Source: JAZGER01 sp036480335 (GTDB lineage: Bacteria; Pseudomonadota; Gammaproteobacteria; DSM-19610). From it: a stretch of DNA of 13,819 nt. Positions 7,414 through 13,819 of the stretch are shown here, piece after piece. The DNA lies in NCBI GenBank assembly GCA_036480335.1, contig JAZGGH010000021.1, positions 1-13,819 on the forward strand. Reading direction: 5' to 3'. The notes under the pieces were generated by a model, which was not told where the DNA came from, did no database searches, and saw only the letters and a program-made list of their open reading frames with translations. The position numbers and the translations under genes were made by a program. Position 1 is the first letter of the stretch. Each line of letters starts with the position of its first letter.

Positions 7414-8415
7414 ATGCAAGAATTATTAAAAAAACAAGCTATTAATCCGGGAATAGACAATATTCGCAGCCTGGTTGAAGAAGATATACGTGCGGTAGAC
7501 CAGGTGATTTTCAAGCGCCTGAAATCCGATGTCGCCCTGATCAATGAGCTCGGAAGATATATAGTTAATAGTGGCGGCAAACGACTTCGCCCCCTGCTAC
7601 TCCTGCTATCAGCGCGCGCCTGTGGCTACCAGGGCAGCAGCCATCAGGAACTGGCAGCGGTTATTGAATTTATCCACACCGCAACCCTGCTGCATGATGA
7701 CGTTGTCGATGCATCCGATTTACGCCGCGGTCAACAAACATCAAACGCCATCTGGGGCAATGAAGCCGCCGTTCTGGTGGGTGATTTTCTCTACTCCCGC
7801 GCCTTTGAAATGATGGTCAAGGTTGACAGCATGCGCGTTATGGAGGTGCTCTCAAAAACCACCAATACCATCGCCGAAGGCGAAGTTCTGCAACTACTAA
7901 ACTGCCACGATCCGGAAACCACGGAAGACATGTACCGTAACGTGATCCGTTTCAAAACAGCCAAACTGTTTGAAGCCTCATCAAAACTGGGCGCAATCCT
8001 GGCCGGACAACCGGACAACATCGAACAGGCCATGGCAAAATTTGGTATGCATCTGGGCACAGCTTTCCAGATTATTGATGACGCTCTGGATTACAGCTCA
8101 TCAGCAAAAGAAATCGGCAAGAACATTGGCGATGATCTGGCGGAAGGCAAACCTACCCTGCCACTGATACACATCATGCAACATGGCACAGACGAACAGG
8201 TCAAACTGATTCGTAACGCCATTGAAGAAGGCGGCCTGAAACACATCGATGCAGTCATGGATGCCATTGAATCAACGGGGGCCATCGCATACACTGCGCA
8301 AGTTGCTCAACAGGAAGCTGAACTGGCGGTAAAGGCACTAAACATTCTGCCAGAGTCAACCTACAAAGAAGCACTGCTGAATCTTGCCGAATTCTCGGTA
8401 ACCAGAAGCTATTAG
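7414..8415 (+). CDS. ispB: Octaprenyl diphosphate synthase (long-chain trans-prenyltransferase)
   Basis: Makes the all-trans polyprenyl diphosphate side chain of ubiquinone and menaquinone by adding isopentenyl diphosphate units to farnesyl diphosphate. The 333-residue sequence has GGKR at 54-57, the first Asp-rich motif DDVVD at 95-99 followed by LRRG, the second motif QIIDDALDY at about 219-227, and the GKPTLP segment at about 245-250. Alanine is at the fifth position before the first Asp-rich motif, as in long-chain rather than farnesyl or geranylgeranyl synthases. The product is called octaprenyl from its similarity to E. coli IspB; exact chain length cannot be read from sequence. It diverges from rplU and runs into tRNA-Pro. 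No clear Shine-Dalgarno precedes the ATG, but no internal ATG offers an alternative before the conserved region. Confidence 0.95.
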   Translation: MQELLKKQAINPGIDNIRSLVEEDIRAVDQVIFKRLKSDVALINELGRYIVNSGGKRLRPLLLLLSARACGYQGSSHQELAAVIEFIHTATLLHDDVVDASDLRRGQQTSNAIWGNEAAVLVGDFLYSRAFEMMVKVDSMRVMEVLSKTTNTIAEGEVLQLLNCHDPETTEDMYRNVIRFKTAKLFEASSKLGAILAGQPDNIEQAMAKFGMHLGTAFQIIDDALDYSSSAKEIGKNIGDDLAEGKPTLPLIHIMQHGTDEQVKLIRNAIEEGGLKHIDAVMDAIESTGAIAYTAQVAQQEAELAVKALNILPESTYKEALLNLAEFSVTRSY

Positions 8416-8493
<78 letters not shown>

Positions 8494-8525
8494 TCACTAT
8501 TTGTCCAGCATTACTCCAAATTACA

Positions 8526-9443
8526 TTAATTTTTGGGCATTGCTGAATGCAATATTTTAAGAAATGCCTCAGGATCAAGAAAACCCTTGCCCCAGACTTC
8601 ATCTACATCTGTATTAGGCTTCAAGGCTACAATCTCCTCAAGCGTCTTACCTTGATCAATCAGTTTTTGCATTCTGTCACGAACCGTCACCAGCATATCG
8701 CGGTATTTTATCAGGGCTTTTTTATCACCTAGCGGGCCATGCCCAGGAATAATTTTTGTTTTCTCATCCACCATCGCAAGCACACGTTCAGCAGCCCCAA
8801 TCATGCCATTTACGCTACCTTTAGTAGAAGCGTCAATAAAAGGATAAAAGCCATTAAAAAATGTATCGCCCATATGAATGACATTGGCTGGATTGAAAAA
8901 CACCATGCTATCGCCATCCGTGTGTGCATTACTCTGATGGCTAACATGAATATCCAGTCCGTTTAAATGAAAAGTCACAGCATCCTTAAAGGTAATAACA
9001 GGCAATGCGGCTTTAGGAGAAGCGGGCACTTTTTTATTAAATGCCGCAATAAAGTTATCTTTGCTCATGCGCTCACGCACGTTGTCGTGCGCAACAATAA
9101 CAACACCTTCTTTGCCAAGATTCTCATTACCACCAGTATGGTCAAAATGCCAATGGGTGTTAATGACAAAACGCAGCGGTTTATCAGAAATGCCGGCTAT
9201 AGCTACTTTGATTTTATCTGTGAGTGGTGCGAACTGATCATCAATCATAAACACGCCATCCTCCCCAACAGACACTCCGATATTGCCACCTTTGCCCATC
9301 AGCATATAAATTCCGTTGCCGAGCTCTATGGTTTGAATGTTTATATCGCTGAATTCGTCCGTGACCTCTTTTGCAAATGCGCTATGACAACCTGCAAAAC
9401 AGATCAGAAACAAGTTCAATATCCATTTATTTAAATAATTCAT
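8526..9443 (-). CDS. Exported metallo-beta-lactamase-fold hydrolase
   Basis: A 305-residue protein with an N-terminal signal sequence: hydrophobic [12 protein letters not shown] at about 8-19, then AFA-KE giving a likely signal peptidase I cut after A24. FAGC is a poor lipobox, so a lipoprotein is possible but less likely. The mature part has all metal ligands of the fold: HWHFDH at 97-102 (H97, H99, D101, H102), H174 in SNAHTDGD, D193 in HMGDTFFNG and H235 in IIPGHG, so a dinuclear zinc site and periplasmic hydrolase activity are expected. The family contains lactamases, thioesterases, lactonases and many uncharacterised members, and the substrate cannot be named. AAGGAA lies upstream of the ATG. 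It follows the TraB-like gene by 44 bases and is convergent with ispB-tRNA-Pro. Confidence 0.88.
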
Positions 9444-9487
9444 GTCAAATTTCCTTTAAAAAATCTCAACTCAGATAACCAGGCCTT

Positions 9488-10354
9488 CTACAATCGCTCC
9501 ACCTGATAACCGCGCGTTTTCAGTTTTGCCAGCAGACTCTCTTTGCCGACAAGATGCAAAGCACCAACCAGTACCATTTCTATTTCAGGGGTTGTTAATA
9601 GCGCCTCAATCCGGGGAAGCCAGGCATTATTGCGACTCACCAGCAATGACTGATAAACATCGGGAAAGTCTTTTTGCATCGGATACAGTGCAATATCCTT
9701 AAATGCTTCAAGATCGCCTGCCTTCCAGGCATTTTTCATCTGCATAAACATTTCGCGAAAATGCACTGCCTCCTGCAAGGTATACAGGATTGCTTCATCT
9801 TCATTACCCTCCCCCATGGAGACCAAAAATGCCAGTTGTTCTTCGACAGTTTCCAGCTTGCCCAATACCTTGCCATCCTGCAGAGCCCTGTTACTAAAAT
9901 AAGTATCCACGCCATTGTTGACATCAACCTGTTCCATCACTTCAAGCAGGGTTATCGTCAGAATAACCATTGCAGGCTTGAAACTTCTGAAGCTTTCGAT
10001 TGACACATGTTTTTTCTGCAGATAGGCGGACAGCTTTTTCCAGGTCGCAGGTTTAAGATGCTTCTCCAGCGTATCACTGCCCTGATAGGTCATTTGCTTT
10101 AATAATTGCGCCTGCACTTCGGGCTGTTGCAGCCGTTGCATATCCGTTTCCAGAACCAGTTGGGACACTTTTCGATAAGCCCGTTCATACTCTACCGGCA
10201 ATGGATAGTCTTTTTTTGCCAACATATGAATTGTACCGCCAATGTATAAATAGTCATTGCCTTTGGTAACTTTCCATACTAGCGATTCAGCATGCAACGG
10301 AAAAACAATCAGCAGCACATGGATATATAATAGACGGGTTAAAATAACTTTCAC
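9488..10354 (-). CDS. TraB/GumN-family protein (putative exported metalloprotease-like)
   Basis: A 288-residue protein with a signal peptide (hydrophobic residues about 5-20, likely cut after HAES or HA). It has the two hallmark motifs of the TraB/GumN/Tiki superfamily: GGTIHM at 39-44 near the N-terminus, and GALHLVG at 264-270 near the C-terminus, with a conserved acidic residue in LVLETD at about 66-71. Eukaryotic Tiki members are metal-dependent proteases and GumN lies in xanthan clusters; most bacterial members have no known function. The start is GTG at 10354 with GGAG 6 bases upstream. It sits 30 bases after pgl and 44 bases before the metallo-hydrolase gene on the same strand, so the three are probably co-transcribed. 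A periplasmic or envelope role is inference from the signal peptide. Confidence 0.87.
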   Translation of the reverse strand: MKVILTRLLYIHVLLIVFPLHAESLVWKVTKGNDYLYIGGTIHMLAKKDYPLPVEYERAYRKVSQLVLETDMQRLQQPEVQAQLLKQMTYQGSDTLEKHLKPATWKKLSAYLQKKHVSIESFRSFKPAMVILTITLLEVMEQVDVNNGVDTYFSNRALQDGKVLGKLETVEEQLAFLVSMGEGNEDEAILYTLQEAVHFREMFMQMKNAWKAGDLEAFKDIALYPMQKDFPDVYQSLLVSRNNAWLPRIEALLTTPEIEMVLVGALHLVGKESLLAKLKTRGYQVERL

Positions 10355-10384
10355 AAAAATCTCCGCTTTGACTTGCTCTGAATA

Positions 10385-11068
10385 TCAGTTTTCAGCCGCT
10401 TTATCAATAAATACATCTGCGATAAAATCCAATTTATCCAGCAGCCGAGCAACGGGAAGATCAGTGTTTTCACCGGATTGCCACTCTGCAACCGCAGCCC
10501 GTTTACTGCCGCCTGTCACCAGCAACATCAGATGACGGGTATTGCGTAATGCAGAATAATTCAGGCTGACACGTTCTGATGGTGGCTTGGGCGCATCGTG
10601 CACAGCAATCACTGAAGCATCTTCAATGATTTCACGCCCGGGAAACAGGCTGGCAGTATGTCCGTCTTCGCCCATACCCAGCAATACCAGATCAAAGGCC
10701 CGCGCCGCATCAATCACCTGGCGATAAGACGCTGCTGCGAGCTCAGCGCCTGTTTCTGTCGGGATGGGGAAGATATTGTGCTTAGGTACTGAGACATGTT
10801 GGAGCAATGCATCCCAGGCCATAACGCTGTTTCTGTCAGCATGATCAGGCGGCAGGCAACGCTCATCGCCATAATAAATCCGCCAGGCTGACCAGTCAGT
10901 CACCGCTTTGACCAACAACCGGTAACAGATAGCAGGTGTAGAACCACCCGCCAGAACAATCCGGAAACAGCCAGACTCCGCAATCGATTGCTGTGCAATT
11001 TTCACAATCGTATCTGCAGCAGCTTCTGCAACCACTTCGGGGGATGAATAACGATGCCAGTGGTACAT
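10385..11068 (-). CDS. pgl: 6-phosphogluconolactonase
   Basis: Hydrolyses 6-phosphoglucono-delta-lactone to 6-phosphogluconate in the oxidative pentose phosphate or Entner-Doudoroff pathway. From the ATG at 11068 the protein has 227 residues, normal for the DevB/Pgl family. Motifs are VLAGGSTP at 38-45, YYGDERCLPPDHADRN at about 65-80 and LLGMGEDGHTASLFPG at 129-144. The start is uncertain: the frame is open upstream to an in-frame ATG at 11113 (242 residues) with AGGGA 10 bases before it, while the ATG at 11068 has only a weak AGAG. I prefer 11068 because family proteins start close to this point. No zwf or edd gene is adjacent, unlike the common zwf-pgl-edd cluster. It is followed closely by the TraB-like gene. 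Confidence 0.93.
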   Translation of the reverse strand: MYHWHRYSSPEVVAEAAADTIVKIAQQSIAESGCFRIVLAGGSTPAICYRLLVKAVTDWSAWRIYYGDERCLPPDHADRNSVMAWDALLQHVSVPKHNIFPIPTETGAELAAASYRQVIDAARAFDLVLLGMGEDGHTASLFPGREIIEDASVIAVHDAPKPPSERVSLNYSALRNTRHLMLLVTGGSKRAAVAEWQSGENTDLPVARLLDKLDFIADVFIDKAAEN

Positions 11069-11133
11069 GTCAGATACTCTGACCAGCAAGACGCCCATGA
11101 TGCTGACAATCATCCATTCGGTATCCCTCTGAA

Positions 11134-11163
11134 ATTATAATGATTAGCACCATTCAGATTCAA
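11134..11163 (-). promoter_or_regulatory. Predicted sigma-70 promoter of pgl and following genes
   Basis: On the minus strand, a perfect TATAAT at 11139-11134 lies 18 bases after TTGAAT at 11163-11158 (4 of 6). Transcription would start near 11128, immediately upstream of AGGGA and the alternative pgl start codons. The site separates pgl expression from amt. Confidence 0.7.
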
Positions 11164-11195
11164 GCACACCAGAAAGCCATGAACCTCGACGGTTG

Positions 11196-11281
11196 TGTCC
11201 TTCGTGTTCTGGTCTTTTTTTGGCGCCTGTGCGCATCTGTTCCGCACCCGAAGCCAAAAAAAGACCAGAACACGAAGGACA
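11196..11281. repeat. Long perfect inverted repeat (cruciform/REP- or MITE-like element)
   Basis: Arms of 29 bases at 11196-11224 and 11253-11281 are exact reverse complements, including a run of seven T/A and the unit CCTTCGTGTTCTGG. They enclose a 28-base centre that contains a second small hairpin (GTGCG at 11229-11233 with CGCAC at 11243-11247). No T-tract follows outside either arm, so it is not a standard intrinsic terminator. It lies between the amt stop and the pgl promoter. Short frames read through it on both strands look artefactual. Similar 'cacgaagga' palindromes are, from general recollection, dispersed repeats in various proteobacteria; no second copy is present in this window. 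Confidence 0.9.
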
Positions 11282-11299
11282 ATGTTTGGCACAACAGAA

Positions 11300-12493
11300 T
11301 CAGGATTCAGGTGTTGCTGAAATATGGTGCAAACTTAAATCAGCACCCTGATATTCCTGCTCCTCACTCAGACGCAAACCTACAACCATTTTGATGCCAC
11401 CGTAAACCAGAAAACCACCGGCCAGCGCAACAGTAATACCCATCAGAGTACCTACAATCTGCGCAACCAAACTGACGCCACCAAGACCGCCAAGCTGTGT
11501 ACTACCGAATATGCCGGCAGCGATACCACCCCAGGCACCACATAATCCATGCAACGGCCAGACACCCAGCACATCATCTATTTTCCAGCGATTCTGGGTT
11601 ATCAGGAACAACTTGACAAACAACGCGCCTGCAATAGTCCCGGTAGCTAATGCCCCGAGTGGGTGCATAATATCTGAACCCGCACAGACAGCAACCAGTC
11701 CGGCCAATGGGCCATTATGTACAAAACCCGGATCGTTTTTGCCAACAAATAACGCGGCCAGAATACCGCCAACCATTGCCATCAGGGAGTTTGCTGCAAC
11801 CAGGCCACTGACAGCGTCAATGGTCTGCGCAGACATGACGTTGAAACCAAACCAGCCAACCGACAATATCCAGGCGCCCAACGCAAGAAAGGGAATGCTT
11901 GACGGCGGATGCGCCGCCATCACTTGTCCATCTTTAGTGTAACGACCATGACGCGCACCCAGTAATAACACAGCGACAAGCGCGATCCAGCCACCCACGG
12001 CATGCACCACTACGGAGCCTGCAAAGTCATGAAATTCAGCACCAAATGTTGCTGCTATCCAGGACTGGATACCATAATTACCATTCCAGACTATGCCTTC
12101 AAAAAAGGGGTAAACAAAACCAACAAGCAGGAATGTTGCAGCAAGCTGCGGATTAAATTTAGCTCGCTCAGCGATACCTCCGGAGACAATTGCCGGTATT
12201 GCAGCGGCGAAGGTTAGCAAAAAGAAAAACTTCACCAGTTCATAACCATGTTTCTGGCTAAGAACATCGGCACCGGAAAAGAAATCGACACCGTAGGCAA
12301 TACTGAAACCAACAAAGAAATAGGCAATGGTCGACATGGCAAAATCAGCAATGATCTTGACCAGAGCATTCACCTGGTTTTTTTCTCTGACCGTGCCTAC
12401 TTCTAGAAAGGCAAAGCCCGAATGCATCGCGAGCACCATGATCGCGCCCAGCAAAATAAACAGGACATCACTGCCCGCCTGATAATCGTCCAC
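11300..12493 (-). CDS. amt: Ammonium transporter (Amt/MEP/Rh family)
   Basis: Inner-membrane trimeric channel or transporter for ammonium. From the GTG at 12493 the protein has 397 residues with about 11 hydrophobic segments. Family signatures are SGGIAERAKF at about 104-113, the DFAGSVVVH segment (D156 and pore His H164) and WPLHGLCGAWGG with the second pore His H315. The twin-His pore and the Asp needed for ammonium recognition are therefore present. The N-terminus is short (MDDYQAGSDVLFILLGAIM), lacking the cleaved signal peptide of E. coli AmtB. The GTG at 12493 is chosen because GGAGG lies 5 bases upstream; the GTG at 12499 overlaps that site. No glnK (PII) gene is adjacent, unlike the usual glnK-amtB pair. 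It lies 111 bases downstream of rsd on the same strand, with no obvious promoter or terminator between. Confidence 0.96.
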   Translation of the reverse strand: MDDYQAGSDVLFILLGAIMVLAMHSGFAFLEVGTVREKNQVNALVKIIADFAMSTIAYFFVGFSIAYGVDFFSGADVLSQKHGYELVKFFFLLTFAAAIPAIVSGGIAERAKFNPQLAATFLLVGFVYPFFEGIVWNGNYGIQSWIAATFGAEFHDFAGSVVVHAVGGWIALVAVLLLGARHGRYTKDGQVMAAHPPSSIPFLALGAWILSVGWFGFNVMSAQTIDAVSGLVAANSLMAMVGGILAALFVGKNDPGFVHNGPLAGLVAVCAGSDIMHPLGALATGTIAGALFVKLFLITQNRWKIDDVLGVWPLHGLCGAWGGIAAGIFGSTQLGGLGGVSLVAQIVGTLMGITVALAGGFLVYGGIKMVVGLRLSEEQEYQGADLSLHHISATPES

Positions 12494-12498
12494 AGCCA

Positions 12499-12503
12499 CC
12501 TCC
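12499..12503 (-). promoter_or_regulatory. Ribosome-binding site fixing the amt start
   Basis: GGAGG on the minus strand is 5 bases before the GTG at 12493. An in-frame GTG at 12499 shares its first base with this site and so is an unlikely start. Confidence 0.75.
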
Positions 12504-12610
12504 GAAATTATTGTCTGATTTCTCAGCAGCAGATTACCGATTTACTGAGATTATTCAACAATTATTCAGATTAATGATCAGGGCAGGGCCTTCTTTGTAG
12601 TTAGCAAGTG

Positions 12611-13084
12611 CTAATGCACGACTTCCCCGGCAATAGCACTGATCACCTGGTCTTCAAAATGAATGCGTTCAGCCAACGCTTCACCTAAATGAGAAAGGTC
12701 TTCATCCAGAGTCTTACACAACTCATTACGCTTGTTACAGGACATGATATTTTCGTACTTGTCGTTGAAATTCAGAATGGTGTCAGTGGTTTTAATAATA
12801 TGGGGATATACCTGGCTGGCGATTTCTCTGACGGCAGTGCGTCGTTCCATTTTTTCTGCGATGTAACGATATAACTGAAAATGAGCGCTTGCCGTGTAAT
12901 CAATGAGGGTCTCACAGAACTCCCGTAATACATTACTCAGATCGGCCTGCTCCGAAAAGGGGCGCTGACCGGCAAGGGAAGTATACTTTGACAGGGTGGC
13001 TGTTCGGGTTTGCACCAGCGTTGCCAGTTTTTCTGTTGAAGCGCTGCGTCTATCTTCTTCTGTATGACTGTTTACGGCTACCAT
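12611..13084 (-). CDS. rsd: Rsd/AlgQ family anti-sigma-70 regulator
   Basis: A 157-residue cytoplasmic, mostly helical protein. Rsd binds the housekeeping sigma-70 in E. coli and favours alternative sigma factors in stationary phase; AlgQ (AlgR2) is the Pseudomonas homologue. Recognition rests on the segments FCETLIDYTASAHFQLYRYI at about 56-75 and HLGEALAERIHFEDQVI at about 132-148, which align with E. coli FCQSLVDYLSAGHFSIYERI and DIGEALEARFVLEDKLI, with the intervening YPHIIKTTDTILNFNDKYE also in register. The N-terminal 20 residues are polar and variable. The ATG at 13084 has AGGAG 6 bases upstream; a TTG one codon earlier is less likely. amt follows 111 bases downstream, and a sigma-54-like sequence lies upstream. 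Confidence 0.9.
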   Translation of the reverse strand: MVAVNSHTEEDRRSASTEKLATLVQTRTATLSKYTSLAGQRPFSEQADLSNVLREFCETLIDYTASAHFQLYRYIAEKMERRTAVREIASQVYPHIIKTTDTILNFNDKYENIMSCNKRNELCKTLDEDLSHLGEALAERIHFEDQVISAIAGEVVH

Positions 13085-13354
13085 CAAATTCTCCTCAAAA
13101 TTCTTAAGTATTTGTTGTTGTGTCAGTTATCCGGCACTGCCAGAAATAATGCAGAGACCATGCCAACTCTAATATCAACAAAACAAAAACACTCGAAATC
13201 AATTTAACTCATTGAATTAATTAAAATAAGAAAGATTATCACCCTCCATAAAGAAAACAGCCCTGGTCAAAAACTCTACCGGTCTATAAAACTGGTTCAT
13301 TTATTGCTTACTTCCTGAATACCACATGGATTTATGACAGTTCAGGAGACACTC
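13085..13354. other. Divergent intergenic region between rsd and the deacylase-like gene
   Basis: This 270-base AT-rich region holds the ribosome-binding sites of both flanking genes (AGGAG at 13091-13095 on the minus strand and at 13344-13348 on the plus strand) and the sigma-54-like site. For the plus-strand gene, weak candidates are TTGAAT at 13212-13217 with GATTAT at 13234-13239 (16-base spacer), and an isolated TATAAA at 13275-13280 without a -35 partner. Neither is convincing. No open frame or RNA structure was recognised. Confidence 0.5.
13150..13165 (-). promoter_or_regulatory. Sigma-54-like (-24/-12) sequence upstream of rsd
   Basis: The minus-strand sequence TGGCATGGTCTCTGCA has the GG and GC dinucleotides exactly 10 bases apart. 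It matches the sigma-54 consensus TGGCAYRNNNNTTGCW at all but one defined position (C for the first T of the -12 element). Transcription would start about 55 bases before the rsd ATG. No NtrC-type enhancer was recognised by eye in the divergent region. Confidence 0.4.
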
Positions 13355-13819
13355 ATGGCAATGCCCGGCACAATCAGACAGTTTCTGGAAAACAGCAGTC
13401 TATCGTATGAAATATTGAATCACCCACGAACCAGCTCGCTGGCAGAAGCCGCACAGGCCTGTCATCTGGAGCTTCATCAGTTAACACGCACCGTTATGCT
13501 TGCTGATGCTGAAGGTCTGTTAATGGTGATTATGGCGGCGGATGAACTGCTGGATTTTGGTGCTCTGCATCAATTGCTTGATCGTGATCTGGAACTTGTT
13601 CCTCAACACAAGCTGGCAGAAATTTTTGATGACTGTGAGAAGAACTCCTGCCCGCCACTGGCAAAAGTGTATGGCCTGGAAGCAATCATTGACAGCAAAC
13701 TGGAATCCCGCGACGAGATTATTTTTGAACCTGGTTCACACACATCACTGGTACAAATATCCGGCACCGATTTCAATCACCTGTTTGACAAAGTCAGCTA
13801 TGCACCCATTACCCGAGCA
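13355..13819 (+). CDS. YbaK/ProX-like aminoacyl-tRNA deacylase domain protein (runs off right edge; probable HDOD fusion)
   Basis: The frame is open from the ATG at 13355 to the window end (155 codons), with AGGAG 6 bases upstream; a second ATG lies two codons in. The visible part resembles the YbaK / prolyl-tRNA-editing domain: an N-terminal helix and NHPRTSSLAEAAQA, LTRTVMLADAEGLLMVIMAA, then PPLAKVYGLEAIIDSKL and a strand region ending in GSHTSLVQISGTDFNHL. This family removes wrong amino acids from tRNA (Cys or Ala on tRNA-Pro). In gammaproteobacteria a divergent form of this domain is often fused to a C-terminal HDOD domain with a signalling role; that part would lie beyond the window, so the fusion is inference. 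The catalytic lysine expected near residue 45-46 (AKxxxL in relatives) is Arg45 here, so enzymatic activity is doubtful. Confidence 0.8.
   Translation, partial: MAMPGTIRQFLENSSLSYEILNHPRTSSLAEAAQACHLELHQLTRTVMLADAEGLLMVIMAADELLDFGALHQLLDRDLELVPQHKLAEIFDDCEKNSCPPLAKVYGLEAIIDSKLESRDEIIFEPGSHTSLVQISGTDFNHLFDKVSYAPITRA

Noticed and set aside
8494..10384. Genomic island integrated at tRNA-Pro
   Set aside because: No integrase gene is present, and no copy of the tRNA 3' end was seen downstream in the window to serve as an attachment site repeat.
11196..11281. Inverted repeat as an intrinsic terminator of amt
   Set aside because: No T-tract follows the right or left arm outside the stem; the T-run is inside the stem. 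Some termination effect is possible, but it is not of the standard form.
11110..11394. Short frames on both strands through the inverted repeat between amt and pgl
   Set aside because: Their sequence is dictated by the palindrome (the same residues appear on both strands), they overlap amt or the pgl promoter, and no ribosome-binding site or family was recognised.
12604..12618. GTGC-TTAG-GCAC-like stem at the rsd stop codon as a terminator
   Set aside because: It has only 4 base pairs, overlaps the stop codon and is not followed by a T-tract.
13275..13280. TATAAA as a -10 box for the deacylase-like gene
   Set aside because: No acceptable -35 element is at 16-18 bases and there is no extended -10 TG.

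Overview
This window is a stretch of core chromosome from a gammaproteobacterium with moderate G+C content (roughly half by eye). The gene neighbourhoods murJ-ribF-ileS diverging from rpsT, and rplU-rpmA-obg-proB diverging from ispB, are classic gammaproteobacterial arrangements. The Rsd/AlgQ-family regulator and the proK-like tRNA-Pro(CGG) agree with this. The genus cannot be fixed from the sequence alone.

Layout. Positions 1-3905 (minus strand) hold murJ, ribF and the N-terminal 418 codons of ileS, which runs off the left edge. Position 4014 onward (plus) is rpsT, divergent from murJ and ending at a symmetric hairpin shared with the convergent proB. Positions 4337-7214 (minus) hold the block rplU, rpmA, obg, proB, with an intrinsic terminator after rpmA and a very good sigma-70 promoter before rplU. 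Positions 7414-8493 (plus) hold ispB and, one base after its stop codon, tRNA-Pro(CGG). Positions 8526-11068 (minus) hold a probable transcription unit: 6-phosphogluconolactonase (pgl), an exported TraB/GumN-family protein and an exported metallo-beta-lactamase-fold hydrolase. It has a strong promoter in front of pgl. A 29-bp perfect inverted repeat lies between pgl and amt. Positions 11300-13084 (minus) hold an ammonium transporter and an Rsd/AlgQ anti-sigma-70 regulator, which has a sigma-54-like sequence upstream. From 13355 (plus) a gene encoding a YbaK/ProX-like tRNA-editing domain starts and runs off the right edge; it is probably a deacylase-HDOD fusion.

How the genes work together. 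Most are housekeeping: lipid II flipping (MurJ), flavin cofactor synthesis (RibF), Ile-tRNA charging (IleS), ribosomal proteins S20, L21 and L27, ribosome-assembly GTPase (Obg), proline synthesis (ProB) and quinone side-chain synthesis (IspB). The less routine part is 8.5-13.8 kb, with two exported putative metalloenzymes, a cruciform-forming repeat, a possible nitrogen/sigma-factor connection (amt next to rsd with a sigma-54-like site), and a tRNA deacylase-like gene lacking the usual active-site lysine.

I found no CRISPR array, insertion sequence, prophage, toxin-antitoxin or recognisable defence system. Several starts are non-ATG (ileS GTG, rpsT GTG, proB TTG, the TraB-like gene GTG, amt GTG). 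They are assigned from ribosome-binding sites and family alignment from memory.
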